NCBI RefSeq assembly: GCF_051513965.1
Contig: NZ_CP195847.1
Location: forward strand, 124,001-188,000
Direction of reading: 5' to 3'
DNA length: 64,000 bases
DNA from: Paramicrobacterium sp051513965
GTDB lineage: Bacteria; Actinomycetota; Actinomycetes; Actinomycetales; Microbacteriaceae
Part shown: positions 24,831 through 33,301 of the stretch, piece after piece
Layout: every line of letters begins with the position of its first letter
Numbering within the stretch: position 1 is the stretch's first letter
The notes under the pieces: model-generated
Database searches by the model: none
What the model saw: the letters and a program-made list of their open reading frames with translations, nothing else
What the model was told of the DNA's origin: nothing
Position numbers and translations under genes: made by a program

Positions 24831-24974
24831 ATGGACCCCGCATCGATGATCATGGGCGCGGCGATCGCGTCCATCGCCTGGATCGCCTTCATCCCCTCGA
24901 TCCGGCGCTCCGGAGCGCAGACTCGCGGAACCGAATCACCCAGCCGGGACATCCCACCGAAGGAGGTGCCATGA
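24831..24974 (+). CDS. 47-residue single-pass membrane ORF coupled to PIG-L gene
   Basis: ATG 24831 to TGA 24972-24974; the PIG-L start codon overlaps the stop (ATGA), and the GAAGGAGGT site of the PIG-L gene lies within this ORF. Peptide: MDPASMIMGAAIASIAWIAF as one short membrane helix, then IPSIRRSGAQTRGTESPSRD and IPPKEVP. The overlap is the main support; its own ribosome site is weak. It may be a translational-coupling leader or a membrane partner. No family recognised. Confidence 0.5.
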   Translation: MDPASMIMGAAIASIAWIAFIPSIRRSGAQTRGTESPSRDIPPKEVP

Positions 24975-25702
24975 GCGTCGACGCAACGGCATCCGAGTTC
25001 GCTCCTCTGCCCGACGATTGGCAGCGCGCGCTCGTCATCATGGCGCATCCTGACGACCCCGAATACGGCGTCGGCGCTGCGGTCGCCACCTGGACGGCCG
25101 CGGGCAAGGACGTGCGCTACGTGCTCGGAACACGTGGTGAAGCGGGTATCGCGGGCATGCCTCCAGACGAAGCGGCGCGCGTCCGCGAGGGCGAGCAGCG
25201 CCGCGCGATCGCACACGTCGGTGTGAGCGAGCTGGAGTTTCTGGACCACCGCGACGGCACCATCGAGTACGGACCCATTCTGAGGCGCGACGTCGCGGCG
25301 GCCATCCGACGCCACCGACCCGACCTCGTCGTCACGATGAACTTCCACGAGACGTGGTTCCCCGGCGCCTGGAACAGCGCCGACCACCGCGCCTTCGGCC
25401 TCGCGGTCTTGGATGCCGTCTCCGATGCGGCGAACGAGTGGATCTTCCCCGACCTCAGCGACGACGGGCTCGAGCCCTGGGCAGGCGTGAAGCGCATCAT
25501 CGTGAACTCGCCGACCGGGCAGAGCGCGGTGGAGGTGTCAGGGGGAGTGGATGCCGCGATCGCGTCGCTCGCAGAGCACCGAAAGTACCTCGAGGCGCTG
25601 AGCGGCGACGCCGTGCTCGACCAGGCGCGACGGCAGGTGCTCGGTGTGACGGGCGGGGAGGATGCCGCGGAGCGCTACGTCCGCTTCGACGTCTACGGCT
25701 GA
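24971..25702 (+). CDS. PIG-L/LmbE-family deacetylase
   Basis: 243 residues. Zinc-dependent N-acetylglucosaminyl-type deacetylase fold. Seen: VIMAHPDDPEYGVGAAVATW (the AHPDD metal and catalytic motif near residue 24), VLGTRGEAGIAG near 55, RREGEQRRA-like helix, LEFLDHRDGTIEYG near 92, and WNSADHRAFG near 137 carrying the third metal ligand His (HxxH-like). In actinobacteria relatives include MshB and Mca of mycothiol metabolism, but this shorter, DHRDG-type member belongs to the generic PIG-L group; substrate not assignable. Confidence 0.9.
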   Translation: MSVDATASEFAPLPDDWQRALVIMAHPDDPEYGVGAAVATWTAAGKDVRYVLGTRGEAGIAGMPPDEAARVREGEQRRAIAHVGVSELEFLDHRDGTIEYGPILRRDVAAAIRRHRPDLVVTMNFHETWFPGAWNSADHRAFGLAVLDAVSDAANEWIFPDLSDDGLEPWAGVKRIIVNSPTGQSAVEVSGGVDAAIASLAEHRKYLEALSGDAVLDQARRQVLGVTGGEDAAERYVRFDVYG

Positions 25703-25769
25703 CGTCCGGGGTTCCTGCCATGCGAATCTGAACCGGGCTCTCATACTCGAGGTCTAGGCTTCCCCCATC

Positions 25770-27272
25770 ATGCCTTCTGGAGATCCTTCCACGCCTCAGA
25801 ATTCCCCCACGATCTCAGGGGCGAACGCCTCTTCGGCCCACGGGCGCTCGTTCTTCGGCCAGCCGTGGGCACTCGCGCACATCTTCGGCGTCGAGATGTG
25901 GGAGCGCTTCTCGTTCTACGGGATGCAGGGCATCCTCATCTACTACCTCTACTTCTCGGCCACGCAAGGCGGACTCGGGATGCCGGAGGCCGCCGCAGCC
26001 GGAATCGTCGGTGCCTACGGGGGCGGCGTCTACCTCTCGACCGTGCTCGGCGCGTGGCTCGCTGACCGGCTCCTCGGCTCGGAGCGCGTGCTGTTCTACA
26101 GCGCGATCGTCATCGTGTGCGGGCACCTGGCGCTCGCGCTTCTTCCCGGCTTCGTCGGCGTCGGCGTCGGGCTGGTTCTCGTCGCGCTCGGCAGCGGCGG
26201 TCTGAAGGCGAACGCCACGAGCGTCGTCGGCACGCTGTACTCCGAAGACGACACCAGAAGGGATGCCGGTTTCTCCCTGTTCTACCTGGGAATCAACCTC
26301 GGTTCCTTCGTCGGTCCGATCCTCACGGGTGCGCTCCAATCGACGCTCGGCTTCCACATCGGCTTCGGCGCGGCGGCTGTCGGCATGATCCTCGGTCTCG
26401 TCCAGTACTCCTTCGGGCGCCGCCAGCTGCCGGAGAGTGCTCGTGAGGTCCCGAACCCGCTGGGCGGCAGGGGGCGCCTCATCTGGGCGCTCGTCGCGGT
26501 CGCTGCGGTCGCGGTCATCGTGGCGCTGAGCATCGCCGGGGTGATCCGCGCCGACAATCTCTCGACGATCGTCATCGTCGCGACGATCCTCGCGGCCATC
26601 GCGTACTTCGTGGTGCTGCTCACGAGTCCTCGGCTCGACGCCACCGAGCGGCACCGCGTCTTCGCGTTCATTCCGCTGTTCCTCGCATCAAGTGCGTTCT
26701 GGTCGCTGTACCAGCAGCAGTTCACGGTCATCCCGCTCTACGCTGAGCAGCGCCTCGACCTGAACATCCTCGGGTTCCAGATTCCGCCCACGTGGGTGCA
26801 GTCGATCAACCCGGTCTTCATCATCCTGCTGTCGGGCGCCTTCGCCGCGCTCTGGACGAAGTGGGGCGAGCGCCAACCGTCGACGCCCGTCAAGTTCGGT
26901 CTCGGCACCGCCGGTGTCGGCGTTGCCTTCCTGATCTTCCTCATCTGGTCGGGCGGTCACGGGGCGACGACGCCGCTGCTCGCGATCGTGCTGATCCTGT
27001 TCGTGTTCACGATCGCCGAGTTGCTGCTCTCGCCGGTGGGCCTCTCTGTCTCGACGAAGCTCGCGCCGAAGTCGATGCGTGCGCAGATGGTCGCGCTGTT
27101 CTTCCTGTCGGTCGCCCTCGGCTCGGCGGTCTCTGGGGAGCTCGCGGGCCTCTACACGTCGCTGCCGGAGGGGACGTACTTCGGCATCATCGGCGGCATC
27201 GCGATCGTGCTGGGCCTCATTCTCGTGGCGCTCTCGCCGTGGGTGCTGAAGCTCATGCGCGGCGTGCGCTGA
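25770..27272 (+). CDS. POT-family proton:peptide symporter
   Basis: 500 residues with about 14 membrane segments. Imports di- and tripeptides with protons across the cytoplasmic membrane. Family motifs seen: VEMWERFSFYGMQGILIYYL near residue 35 (ExxERF, proton-coupling Glu and Arg), GGGVYLSTVLGAWLADRLLG near 85, SGGLKANATSVVGTLY near 150, FYLGINLGSFVGPILTG near 175, and SSAFWSLYQQQFTVIP near 310. Late segments contain FTIAELLLSPVGLS, another POT hallmark. Single gene; no operator recognised in the 67-nt upstream gap. Confidence 0.93.
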   Translation: MPSGDPSTPQNSPTISGANASSAHGRSFFGQPWALAHIFGVEMWERFSFYGMQGILIYYLYFSATQGGLGMPEAAAAGIVGAYGGGVYLSTVLGAWLADRLLGSERVLFYSAIVIVCGHLALALLPGFVGVGVGLVLVALGSGGLKANATSVVGTLYSEDDTRRDAGFSLFYLGINLGSFVGPILTGALQSTLGFHIGFGAAAVGMILGLVQYSFGRRQLPESAREVPNPLGGRGRLIWALVAVAAVAVIVALSIAGVIRADNLSTIVIVATILAAIAYFVVLLTSPRLDATERHRVFAFIPLFLASSAFWSLYQQQFTVIPLYAEQRLDLNILGFQIPPTWVQSINPVFIILLSGAFAALWTKWGERQPSTPVKFGLGTAGVGVAFLIFLIWSGGHGATTPLLAIVLILFVFTIAELLLSPVGLSVSTKLAPKSMRAQMVALFFLSVALGSAVSGELAGLYTSLPEGTYFGIIGGIAIVLGLILVALSPWVLKLMRGVR

Positions 27273-27667
27273 CCTGCAGCGGTGCTCGAACCCGCCGGAT
27301 GCTGCGCTCTGACGCTGTGAGCCGCGCGCTCTGACGCTGTGGATCGCGTGCTGTGAGGCTGTGGGCCGTGCGCTCCGGATGCCGGGCCGCGGTTGCCGCG
27401 CGACCGCTTTCGCGACAGTGATACCTGCGGTCATTAGAGCCTGCCGCGGCAAGCTCTAATGACCGCAGGTATCACTGTTGTGTTGCGGGGCCGTGTGCGT
27501 GGCGACGTGCGGTACCAGCGCGGTGCGCGGTGCGCGGTGCGGCGCGATGCTTGTTGCGCAGCGCTGTACCGGCACGGTATGCGGCGGGGCACCTGCGGCG
27601 CGGCGTAGCAGTGCGGGACCATGGGCGGGGCGGGGCACCTGCCGCGCAGCGCCGCACCGGGCGCGCG
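27273..27667. other. 395-nt spacer with palindrome C and GC low complexity
   Basis: Between convergent genes, so no promoter is needed. It holds imperfect GCTGTG-type repeats (27310-27370), the 64-nt palindrome at 27415-27478 and a GCGGGGCACCTGCGGCGC-like stretch up to the mdh stop. No coding sequence supported. Confidence 0.6.
27415..27478. repeat. Intergenic palindrome, family 1 copy C (longest)
   Basis: 64 nt, 32-bp arms with one mismatched pair, centre CCGCGG between 27446 and 27447. Arms begin ACAGTGATACCTGCGGTCAT on the left. Where copy A has GTCGTTAG/CTAACGAC this copy has GTCATTAG/CTAATGAC: paired bases change together. Confidence 0.92.
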
Positions 27668-28663
27668 TCAGTCGCGCAGCAGGCCGAGCTTGCGGACCGC
27701 CGCTCGCTCGGCATCCAGCTCGGCGACCGACGCATCGATGCGCTCGCGCGCGAAGTCGCTCACCTCGATGTTCGGCACGATCTCCCATTCGCCGCCGCGA
27801 GAGATGACCGGGAACGACGAGATGAGTCCTTCGGGTACGCCGTAGGAGCCGTCCGACACGATTCCGGCCGACGTCCAGTCACCAGGGCCCATGCCGAGGA
27901 CCCAGTCGCGTACGTGGTCGATGGCCGCGTTGGCCGCAGACGCTGCGGAGGAGGCCCCGCGAACGTCGATGATCTCGGCGCCGCGCTTCGCGACCCGCGG
28001 AATGAACTCGTCGCGCACCCATGCGTCGTCGACGAGGTCGGTGGCAGGGCGCCCCGCCACTGTTGCGTGTGAGAGGTCGGGGAACTGCGTTGCCGAGTGG
28101 TTGCCCCAGATGCTCATTCCTGCGATCTCAGCGACGGCCGCGTGTGTCTTGCGTGCGAGCTGCGCGACGGCGCGGTTGTGGTCGAGCCGTGTCATGGCGG
28201 TGAACCGTTCGGTGGGGACGCCATCGGCGTGGGATGCCGCGATGAGCGCGTTCGTGTTCGCCGGGTTCCCGACGACGACGACCCGCACGTCGTCGGCGGC
28301 GCGCTCGGCGATTGCGGCGCCCTGCGGGGCGAAGATTCCGCCGTTCGCCTCGAGCAGGTCGGCGCGCTCCATGCCGGCGCCGCGGGGTCGTGCGCCCACG
28401 AGCATCGCCACGTTGGCACCGTCGAACGCCGAGTGCACGTCGTCGGTGACCTCGATGCTCTCGAGCAGCGGGAACGCGCAGTCATCGAGCTCCATCGCGG
28501 TGCCCTCGGCCGCGCGGACCGCCTGAGGGATCTCCAGCAGCCGCAGCTTCACGGGAGTGTCGTCTCCGAGCATCTGGCCGCTCGCGATGCGGAACAGCAG
28601 GGCGTAGCCGATCTGTCCGGCGGCTCCGGTGACGGTGACGGTCGTCGCGTTTGTGGTGGCCAT
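27668..28663 (-). CDS. mdh: Malate dehydrogenase
   Basis: 331 residues from ATG 28663 (GAGGAGA seven bases upstream; upstream in-frame codons are not conserved). NAD-dependent oxidation of malate to oxaloacetate in the TCA cycle. Motifs: VTGAAGQIGYALLFRIASG (7-25), LLEIPQA with acidic NAD-specifying residue near 41, VGARPRGAGMERADLLEANG near 90, NPANTNALIA near 130, MTRLDHNRA near 157 (catalytic Asp and Arg) and MSIWGNHSATQFPDLS near 185 (catalytic His). It is the long-loop type 2 MDH of actinobacteria. Divergent from the GntR-prp operon, which shares its upstream spacer. Confidence 0.95.
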   Translation of the reverse strand: MATTNATTVTVTGAAGQIGYALLFRIASGQMLGDDTPVKLRLLEIPQAVRAAEGTAMELDDCAFPLLESIEVTDDVHSAFDGANVAMLVGARPRGAGMERADLLEANGGIFAPQGAAIAERAADDVRVVVVGNPANTNALIAASHADGVPTERFTAMTRLDHNRAVAQLARKTHAAVAEIAGMSIWGNHSATQFPDLSHATVAGRPATDLVDDAWVRDEFIPRVAKRGAEIIDVRGASSAASAANAAIDHVRDWVLGMGPGDWTSAGIVSDGSYGVPEGLISSFPVISRGGEWEIVPNIEVSDFARERIDASVAELDAERAAVRKLGLLRD

Positions 28664-28766
28664 GGGGGTCTCCTCTCGCGTGGTGCGCGGCGGCTGCGCC
28701 GGCATCCGTACTCACCTTACGGCGATCGCCGATCGAGGGCCAAGAGAGAAAGCCAAACAGGATGCT

Positions 28767-28838
28767 TGTATACACTGCGCCTCGACCTCCGACCGACTTC
28801 CGCGATACGATAGCTAAAACGGTCGTGTCGTGTATACA
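28767..28838. promoter_or_regulatory. Twin TGTATACA operators in the mdh-gntR divergent spacer
   Basis: Perfect palindromes TGTATACA at 28767-28774 and 28831-28838, 64 bp centre to centre (about six helical turns). The second lies 22 bp before the GntR start. GntR/FadR-subfamily proteins typically bind such short GTATAC-centred palindromes, so autoregulation and prp control are likely, with possible co-regulation of mdh. Confidence 0.6.
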
Positions 28839-28859
28839 TTAGGGGCTTCGGGAGGTGGC

Positions 28860-29522
28860 ATGCGCGCCAGCGAGAAGGCGTATCGAACGCTCCGCGAGGA
28901 GATCATCGACGGAGCTCTGCCGCCCGGCACCACGCTCACCGAAGTCGACCAGGCCGCGCGCCTCGGCGTCTCGCGGACGCCCGTGCGCGAAGCCCTCGGG
29001 CGCCTCGTTGCTGACGGGCTGGTCGCCGCGGCATCCGCTCGCGCTCTCGTCGTCACCGACGTCGCCGAGGCGGACATCACGTCGCTGTACGAGCTTCGTG
29101 AGGCGCTCGAGGTCAAGGCCGCCCGTCTCGCGGCGGCGCGTCGTGACGCCGATGCCTTCGCAGAGTTGCACGAGCGCTTCACACGCGCCACCGACCTCGT
29201 CGACCGGGGCAGTGAGGCGCTCGAGCGCTATTACGACCTCGTCGCCGAACTGGATGCCGCGATCGACGCCGCCGCCGACAACGCGTATCTCGTGCAGGCG
29301 CTCCGCAGCGTGCGGCTGCACTCGGCGCGCGTGCGCCGGAGCGCCCGTCACAATCCGCAGCGTCTTCGCCAAGCGGCATCCGAGCATCTGCTCATCATCG
29401 CTGCGATCCGCGACGGAGATGTCGCGCTCGCCGGCCACGCCACGCACGTCCATCTCAGTCTGAGCCGCGCCAACGTGATCGCCACGCTCGCGCGGAACGA
29501 GCCCGAGGCCGCCGCCTCGTGA
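28860..29522 (+). CDS. GntR-family regulator of the methylcitrate operon
   Basis: 220 residues from ATG 28860 (GGGAGGTGGC just upstream), choosing the start after the operator. Winged-helix HTH residues 1-70: ASEKAYRTLREEIIDGALPP, then TEVDQAARLGVSRTPVREAL, the GntR recognition helix. The C-terminal all-helical FCD-type domain starts at SLYELREALEVKAARLAAAR and contains His-rich segments (SEHLLIIAAI, HATHVHL) that may bind metal in this subfamily. Only 13 nt separate it from prpD, so it heads the operon. Ligand probably a methylcitrate-cycle intermediate (inferred). Confidence 0.87.
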   Translation: MRASEKAYRTLREEIIDGALPPGTTLTEVDQAARLGVSRTPVREALGRLVADGLVAAASARALVVTDVAEADITSLYELREALEVKAARLAAARRDADAFAELHERFTRATDLVDRGSEALERYYDLVAELDAAIDAAADNAYLVQALRSVRLHSARVRRSARHNPQRLRQAASEHLLIIAAIRDGDVALAGHATHVHLSLSRANVIATLARNEPEAAAS

Positions 29523-29535
29523 CGAAGGGAACACG

Positions 29536-31059
29536 ATGAAGACTCACCACCTCCGCACCCACACGAGCGAGGAGGACCTCGCGCGCGAAGACCAGCTGGC
29601 GTGGGCGATCGCCGAGGTCGCGGCAGACGATGTCGCGGTCGATGACGACGTGGCCGAGATGGTCATCAACCGCGTGATCGACAACGCCGCGGTGGCCGCG
29701 GCATCCGTCACGCGTGCGCCGGTTGCGGCGGCGCGCGCCCAGGCTCTCGCGCACCCCGTCTCGGTGCACGGTGAGGGAGCGACGGTCTTCGGCCGCGAGG
29801 CATCCCGCCGTGTCAGCCCCGAGTGGGCGGCCTGGGCGAATGGCGTCGCGGTGCGCGAGCTCGACTACCACGACACGTTCCTGTCGGCCGAGTACTCGCA
29901 CCCGGGTGACAACATTCCCGCTCTGGTCGCCGTCGGCCAGCACGTCGGCAGCACGGGAGCAGATCTGCTGCGCGGCATCACGACCGGCTATGAGATCCAG
30001 ATCGACCTCGTCAAGGCCATCAGCCTGCACAAGCACAAGATCGACCACGTCGCGCATCTCGGACCGTCGGCGGCAGCCGGAATCGGAACGATGCTCCACC
30101 TCGACCGCGAGGTGATCTTCCAGGCGATCGGGCAGGCCCTCCACACGACGACCGCGACACGTCAGTCCCGCAAGGGGCAGATCTCGACGTGGAAGGCACA
30201 CGCTCCGGCATTCGCCGGAAAGATGGCGGTCGAGGCCGTCGACCGTGCGATGCGCGGGCAGACCTCGCCCGAGCCGATCTGGGAGGGCGAGGACGGTGTC
30301 ATCGCATGGCTGCTCGACGGGCCGGAGGGCCGCTACGAGGTTCCGCTGCCCGAAAAGGGTGAGGCGAAGCGAGCGATTCTCGACAGCTACACGAAGGAGC
30401 ACTCCGCCGAGTACCAGGCGCAGGCCTGGATCGATCTCGCGCGCAAACTGCACAATGAGCGCCCGGAGCTGCTCGAACGCGGTGCGATCCGAAGCGTTGT
30501 GATCCGCACCTCGCACCACACGCACTACGTGATCGGCTCTGGCGCGAACGACCCGCAGAAGTACGACCCGTCGGCATCCCGCGAGACGCTCGACCACTCG
30601 ATTCCGTACATCTTCACGGTCGCGCTGCAGGACGGCGAGTGGCACCACGTGCGCTCGTACGAGCCGGAGCGCGCCGGCCGCCCCGACACTGTCGAGCTGT
30701 GGACGCGCGTCACGACCGAGGAGGACCCGGAGTGGACGCGCCGCTACCACTCGCTCGATCCGAAGGAGAAGGCGTTCGGCGGCAGCGTCGAGATCACCCT
30801 CGAGAACGGTGCCGTCATCAGGGACGAGATCGCCGTGGCCGACGCGCATCCGCTCGGCGCGCGTCCGTTCGCCCGCGCGAACTACATCGAGAAGTTCCGC
30901 ACCCTGGCGGAGCCGGTCGTCGCGCCGGAGGAGATCGACCGCTTCCTCGACGTCGCTCAGCGCCTGCCCGAGCTTGAACCTCACGAACTCGGCGGCCTCA
31001 CGTTCACAGTCGACCCGGGTGTGCTGGCGTCGATCGAGACTCCGAAGGGACTGTTCTGA
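29536..31059 (+). CDS. prpD: 2-methylcitrate dehydratase
   Basis: 507 residues, MmgE/PrpD family, full length. Dehydrates 2-methylcitrate to 2-methylaconitate in propionate breakdown. Seen: VIDNAAVAAASVTRAP near residue 45, ANGVAVRELDYHDTFLSAEY and HPGDNIPALVAVGQ near 110-135, TGYEIQIDLVKAISLHKHKI near 155, QALHTTTATRQSRKGQISTW near 205, KAHAPAFAGKMA, and HTHYVIGSGANDPQKYDPSA near 330. It overlaps prpB by one base (TGATG). Cytosolic. Confidence 0.95.
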   Translation: MKTHHLRTHTSEEDLAREDQLAWAIAEVAADDVAVDDDVAEMVINRVIDNAAVAAASVTRAPVAAARAQALAHPVSVHGEGATVFGREASRRVSPEWAAWANGVAVRELDYHDTFLSAEYSHPGDNIPALVAVGQHVGSTGADLLRGITTGYEIQIDLVKAISLHKHKIDHVAHLGPSAAAGIGTMLHLDREVIFQAIGQALHTTTATRQSRKGQISTWKAHAPAFAGKMAVEAVDRAMRGQTSPEPIWEGEDGVIAWLLDGPEGRYEVPLPEKGEAKRAILDSYTKEHSAEYQAQAWIDLARKLHNERPELLERGAIRSVVIRTSHHTHYVIGSGANDPQKYDPSASRETLDHSIPYIFTVALQDGEWHHVRSYEPERAGRPDTVELWTRVTTEEDPEWTRRYHSLDPKEKAFGGSVEITLENGAVIRDEIAVADAHPLGARPFARANYIEKFRTLAEPVVAPEEIDRFLDVAQRLPELEPHELGGLTFTVDPGVLASIETPKGLF

Positions 31060-31958
31060 TGCTGTATTCCCAGACGGATGCCGCGGCCAAGCGCGCCGCG
31101 TTCCGTGAGCGTCTCGCGAGCGGCGAGCTTCTGCGCTTTCCCGGCGCCTTCAACCCGCTCAGTGCGCGGCTCATCGAGCGCAAGGGCTTCGACGGGGTGT
31201 ACATCTCGGGGGCCGTGCTGAGCGCTGACCTCGGGCTGCCCGACATCGGCCTGACGACGCTCACCGAGGTGGCGGCCCGCGCCGGGCAGATCGCGCGCAT
31301 GACGGAGCTGCCCGCGATCGTGGACGCCGACACGGGGTTCGGCGAGCCGATGAACGTCGCGCGTACGGTGCAGGAGCTCGAGAACGCGGGCCTCTCGGGC
31401 ACGCACATCGAAGACCAGGTGAACCCGAAGCGCTGCGGACACCTCGACGGCAAGCAGGTCGTCGATGAAGAGACGGCGCTGAAACGCATCCGTGCTGCCG
31501 CCGACGCACGGCGCGACCCCAATTTTCTGATCATGGCCCGCACCGACATCCGCGCGGTCGACGGGCTCGACGCGGCGACCGATCGCGCCAAGAGACTCGT
31601 GGATGCCGGGGCTGACGCGATCTTCCCCGAAGCCATGCGCGACCTGGCCGAGTTCGAGGCGATCCGCGCGGCCGTCGATGTGCCAGTGCTCGCGAACATG
31701 ACGGAGTTCGGCAAGAGCGAGCTCTTCACGACCGAGCAACTCGCGAGCGTGGGAATCAACATCGTGATCTGGCCGGTTTCGCTTCTGAGGATGGCGATGG
31801 GGGCGGCATCCCGTGCCCTCGACACGCTGAACGACGAGGGCTCGCTCACGTCGCAGCTCGACGCGATGCAGCACCGCGCCGACCTCTACGATCTGATCGA
31901 CTACGAGTCCTACAACCGGTTCGACAGCTCGGTCTTCAACTTCACAGTCGAGAAATAG
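31059..31958 (+). CDS. prpB: 2-methylisocitrate lyase
   Basis: 299 residues, isocitrate lyase/PEP mutase superfamily. Splits 2-methylisocitrate into pyruvate and succinate. LRFPGAFNPLSARLIERKGF near residue 25, ISGAVLSADLGLPDIGLTTL near 50, DADTGFGEP (Mg ligand Asp) near 88, IEDQVNPKRCGHLDGKQVV near 117 with the catalytic KRCGH, and MARTDIRAVDGLDAATDRAK near 160. Translationally coupled to prpD. Confidence 0.95.
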   Translation: MLYSQTDAAAKRAAFRERLASGELLRFPGAFNPLSARLIERKGFDGVYISGAVLSADLGLPDIGLTTLTEVAARAGQIARMTELPAIVDADTGFGEPMNVARTVQELENAGLSGTHIEDQVNPKRCGHLDGKQVVDEETALKRIRAAADARRDPNFLIMARTDIRAVDGLDAATDRAKRLVDAGADAIFPEAMRDLAEFEAIRAAVDVPVLANMTEFGKSELFTTEQLASVGINIVIWPVSLLRMAMGAASRALDTLNDEGSLTSQLDAMQHRADLYDLIDYESYNRFDSSVFNFTVEK

Positions 31959-32004
31959 AACACCCGCGAAGTAGAGTGCAAACGTCACCCAGCAAAGGAG
32001 CATG

Positions 32005-33129
32005 ATGACCGACACCGACATCAAGAAGGGTCTCGCCGGCGTCGTCGCGGACTACACCGCGATCTCGAAGGTGAACCCCGAGACGAACTCTCTGCTCTAT
32101 CGCGGTTACCCCGTGCAGGAGCTCGCAGCGTCGTGCAGCTTCGAGCAGGTGGCGTACCTGCTGTGGAACGGAGAGCTGCCGACCGACGCGCAGCTCGAGG
32201 AGTTCGAGAAGCTCGAGCGCTCGCTCCGCCCGCTCGATGAGCGCACGAAGAAGCTGATCAGCGAGCTGCCCGCGGATGCTCACCCGATGGACGTCGTCCG
32301 CACTGCGGTCAGTCAGCTCGGCACGTTCGACGACACGCTCCTGAAGCCGGGTGGCGTTGCTGACGTCGAGCTGAACCAGGGCCGCGCGATGTACCTGCTT
32401 GCTCAGCTGCCCGCGATCGTCGCCTTCGACCAGCGGCGTCGTCGGGGGCAGGACCTCATTGAGCCGCGCGATGACCTCGGCTACTCCGCGAACTTCCTGT
32501 GGATGACCTTCGGCGAGGAGCCCTCGGACGTCGTCGAGAGGGCCTTCAATGTCTCGATGATCCTCTATGCCGAGCATTCGTTCAACGCGTCGACGTTCAC
32601 GGCGCGTGTCATCACGTCGACCCTCGCGGACCTGTATTCCGCGGTGACGGGGGCGATCGGTGCGCTCAAAGGTGCTCTGCACGGTGGTGCGAACGAGGCC
32701 GTCATGGTGATGTTCGACGAGATCGAGTCAGGGGATGCCGCCGAGCAGTGGCTCGACGACGCCCTCGCCGAGAAGCGCAAGATCATGGGCTTCGGGCACC
32801 GGGTCTACAAGAACGGCGACTCGCGTGTGCCGACGATGAAGAAGGCGCTCGACGAGCTGGTCGAGCACTATGATCGGCGCGACATGCTCGAGCTCTACGA
32901 AGCGCTCGAGAAGGCTATGGGTGACCGCAAGAACATCAAGCCGAACCTCGACTACCCGTCGGGCCCCGCGTACAACCTGATCGGCTTCGACACGCAGACG
33001 TTCACACCGCTGTTTGTCGCGTCGCGCATCGTCGGGTGGACGGCGCACATCGCCGAGCAGGCTGCGTCGAATGCGCTGATCCGTCCGCTCTCTGAGTACA
33101 ACGGGCCGGACGAGCGTCACGTCAGCTGA
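32005..33129 (+). CDS. prpC: 2-methylcitrate synthase / citrate synthase family
   Basis: 374 residues from ATG 32005; the ATG three bases earlier sits too near AAAGGAG. Condenses propionyl-CoA (or acetyl-CoA) with oxaloacetate. Seen: DYTAISKVNPETNSLLYRGY near the N-terminus, substrate-binding HSFNASTFTARV near 200, GALHGGANEAVMVMF (catalytic His) near 230, MGFGHRVYKNGDSRVPTMKK (second His) near 270, and NLDYPSGPAYNLIGF (catalytic Asp) near 316. Short actinobacterial PrpC type. No prpE follows. Codons 32836-32934 recur as a diverged fragment at 34662. Confidence 0.93.
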   Translation: MTDTDIKKGLAGVVADYTAISKVNPETNSLLYRGYPVQELAASCSFEQVAYLLWNGELPTDAQLEEFEKLERSLRPLDERTKKLISELPADAHPMDVVRTAVSQLGTFDDTLLKPGGVADVELNQGRAMYLLAQLPAIVAFDQRRRRGQDLIEPRDDLGYSANFLWMTFGEEPSDVVERAFNVSMILYAEHSFNASTFTARVITSTLADLYSAVTGAIGALKGALHGGANEAVMVMFDEIESGDAAEQWLDDALAEKRKIMGFGHRVYKNGDSRVPTMKKALDELVEHYDRRDMLELYEALEKAMGDRKNIKPNLDYPSGPAYNLIGFDTQTFTPLFVASRIVGWTAHIAEQAASNALIRPLSEYNGPDERHVS

Positions 33130-33138
33130 CCTTCTCTG

Positions 33139-33185
33139 ACATGGACGAGTGGCGGGCTACGCAATAGCCCGTCACTCGTCCATGT
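33139..33185. terminator. Long hairpin between convergent prpC and the lower-GC pocket
   Basis: Stem 33139-33159 pairs with 33165-33185 (21 bp, one G-T pair), loop CGCAA. It starts 10 nt after the prpC stop and faces the 3' end of the minus-strand pair, so it could end transcription from both sides. No T-run follows, so intrinsic termination is uncertain. Confidence 0.55.
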
Positions 33186-33301
33186 ACACAATCAGACTTC
33201 GTGCGTTCTTACTTCCCTCCAGAGAGAATTCCCGCATAAGCGCAGTGCACACTGTGTCTTGGGTGTTCTGTCCTACTCGTAGAGAGGATCCCGGTCAGGG
33301 T

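Noticed and set aside
29455..30984. 509-codon frame opposite prpD
   Set aside because: Classic high-GC antisense shadow of a well-supported gene; no ribosome site and no motif.
33139..33185. Treating the hairpin as family 1 palindrome copy
   Set aside because: Its arms (GACGAGTG, CGGGCTA) and CGCAA loop share nothing with the CCGCGG-centred family.
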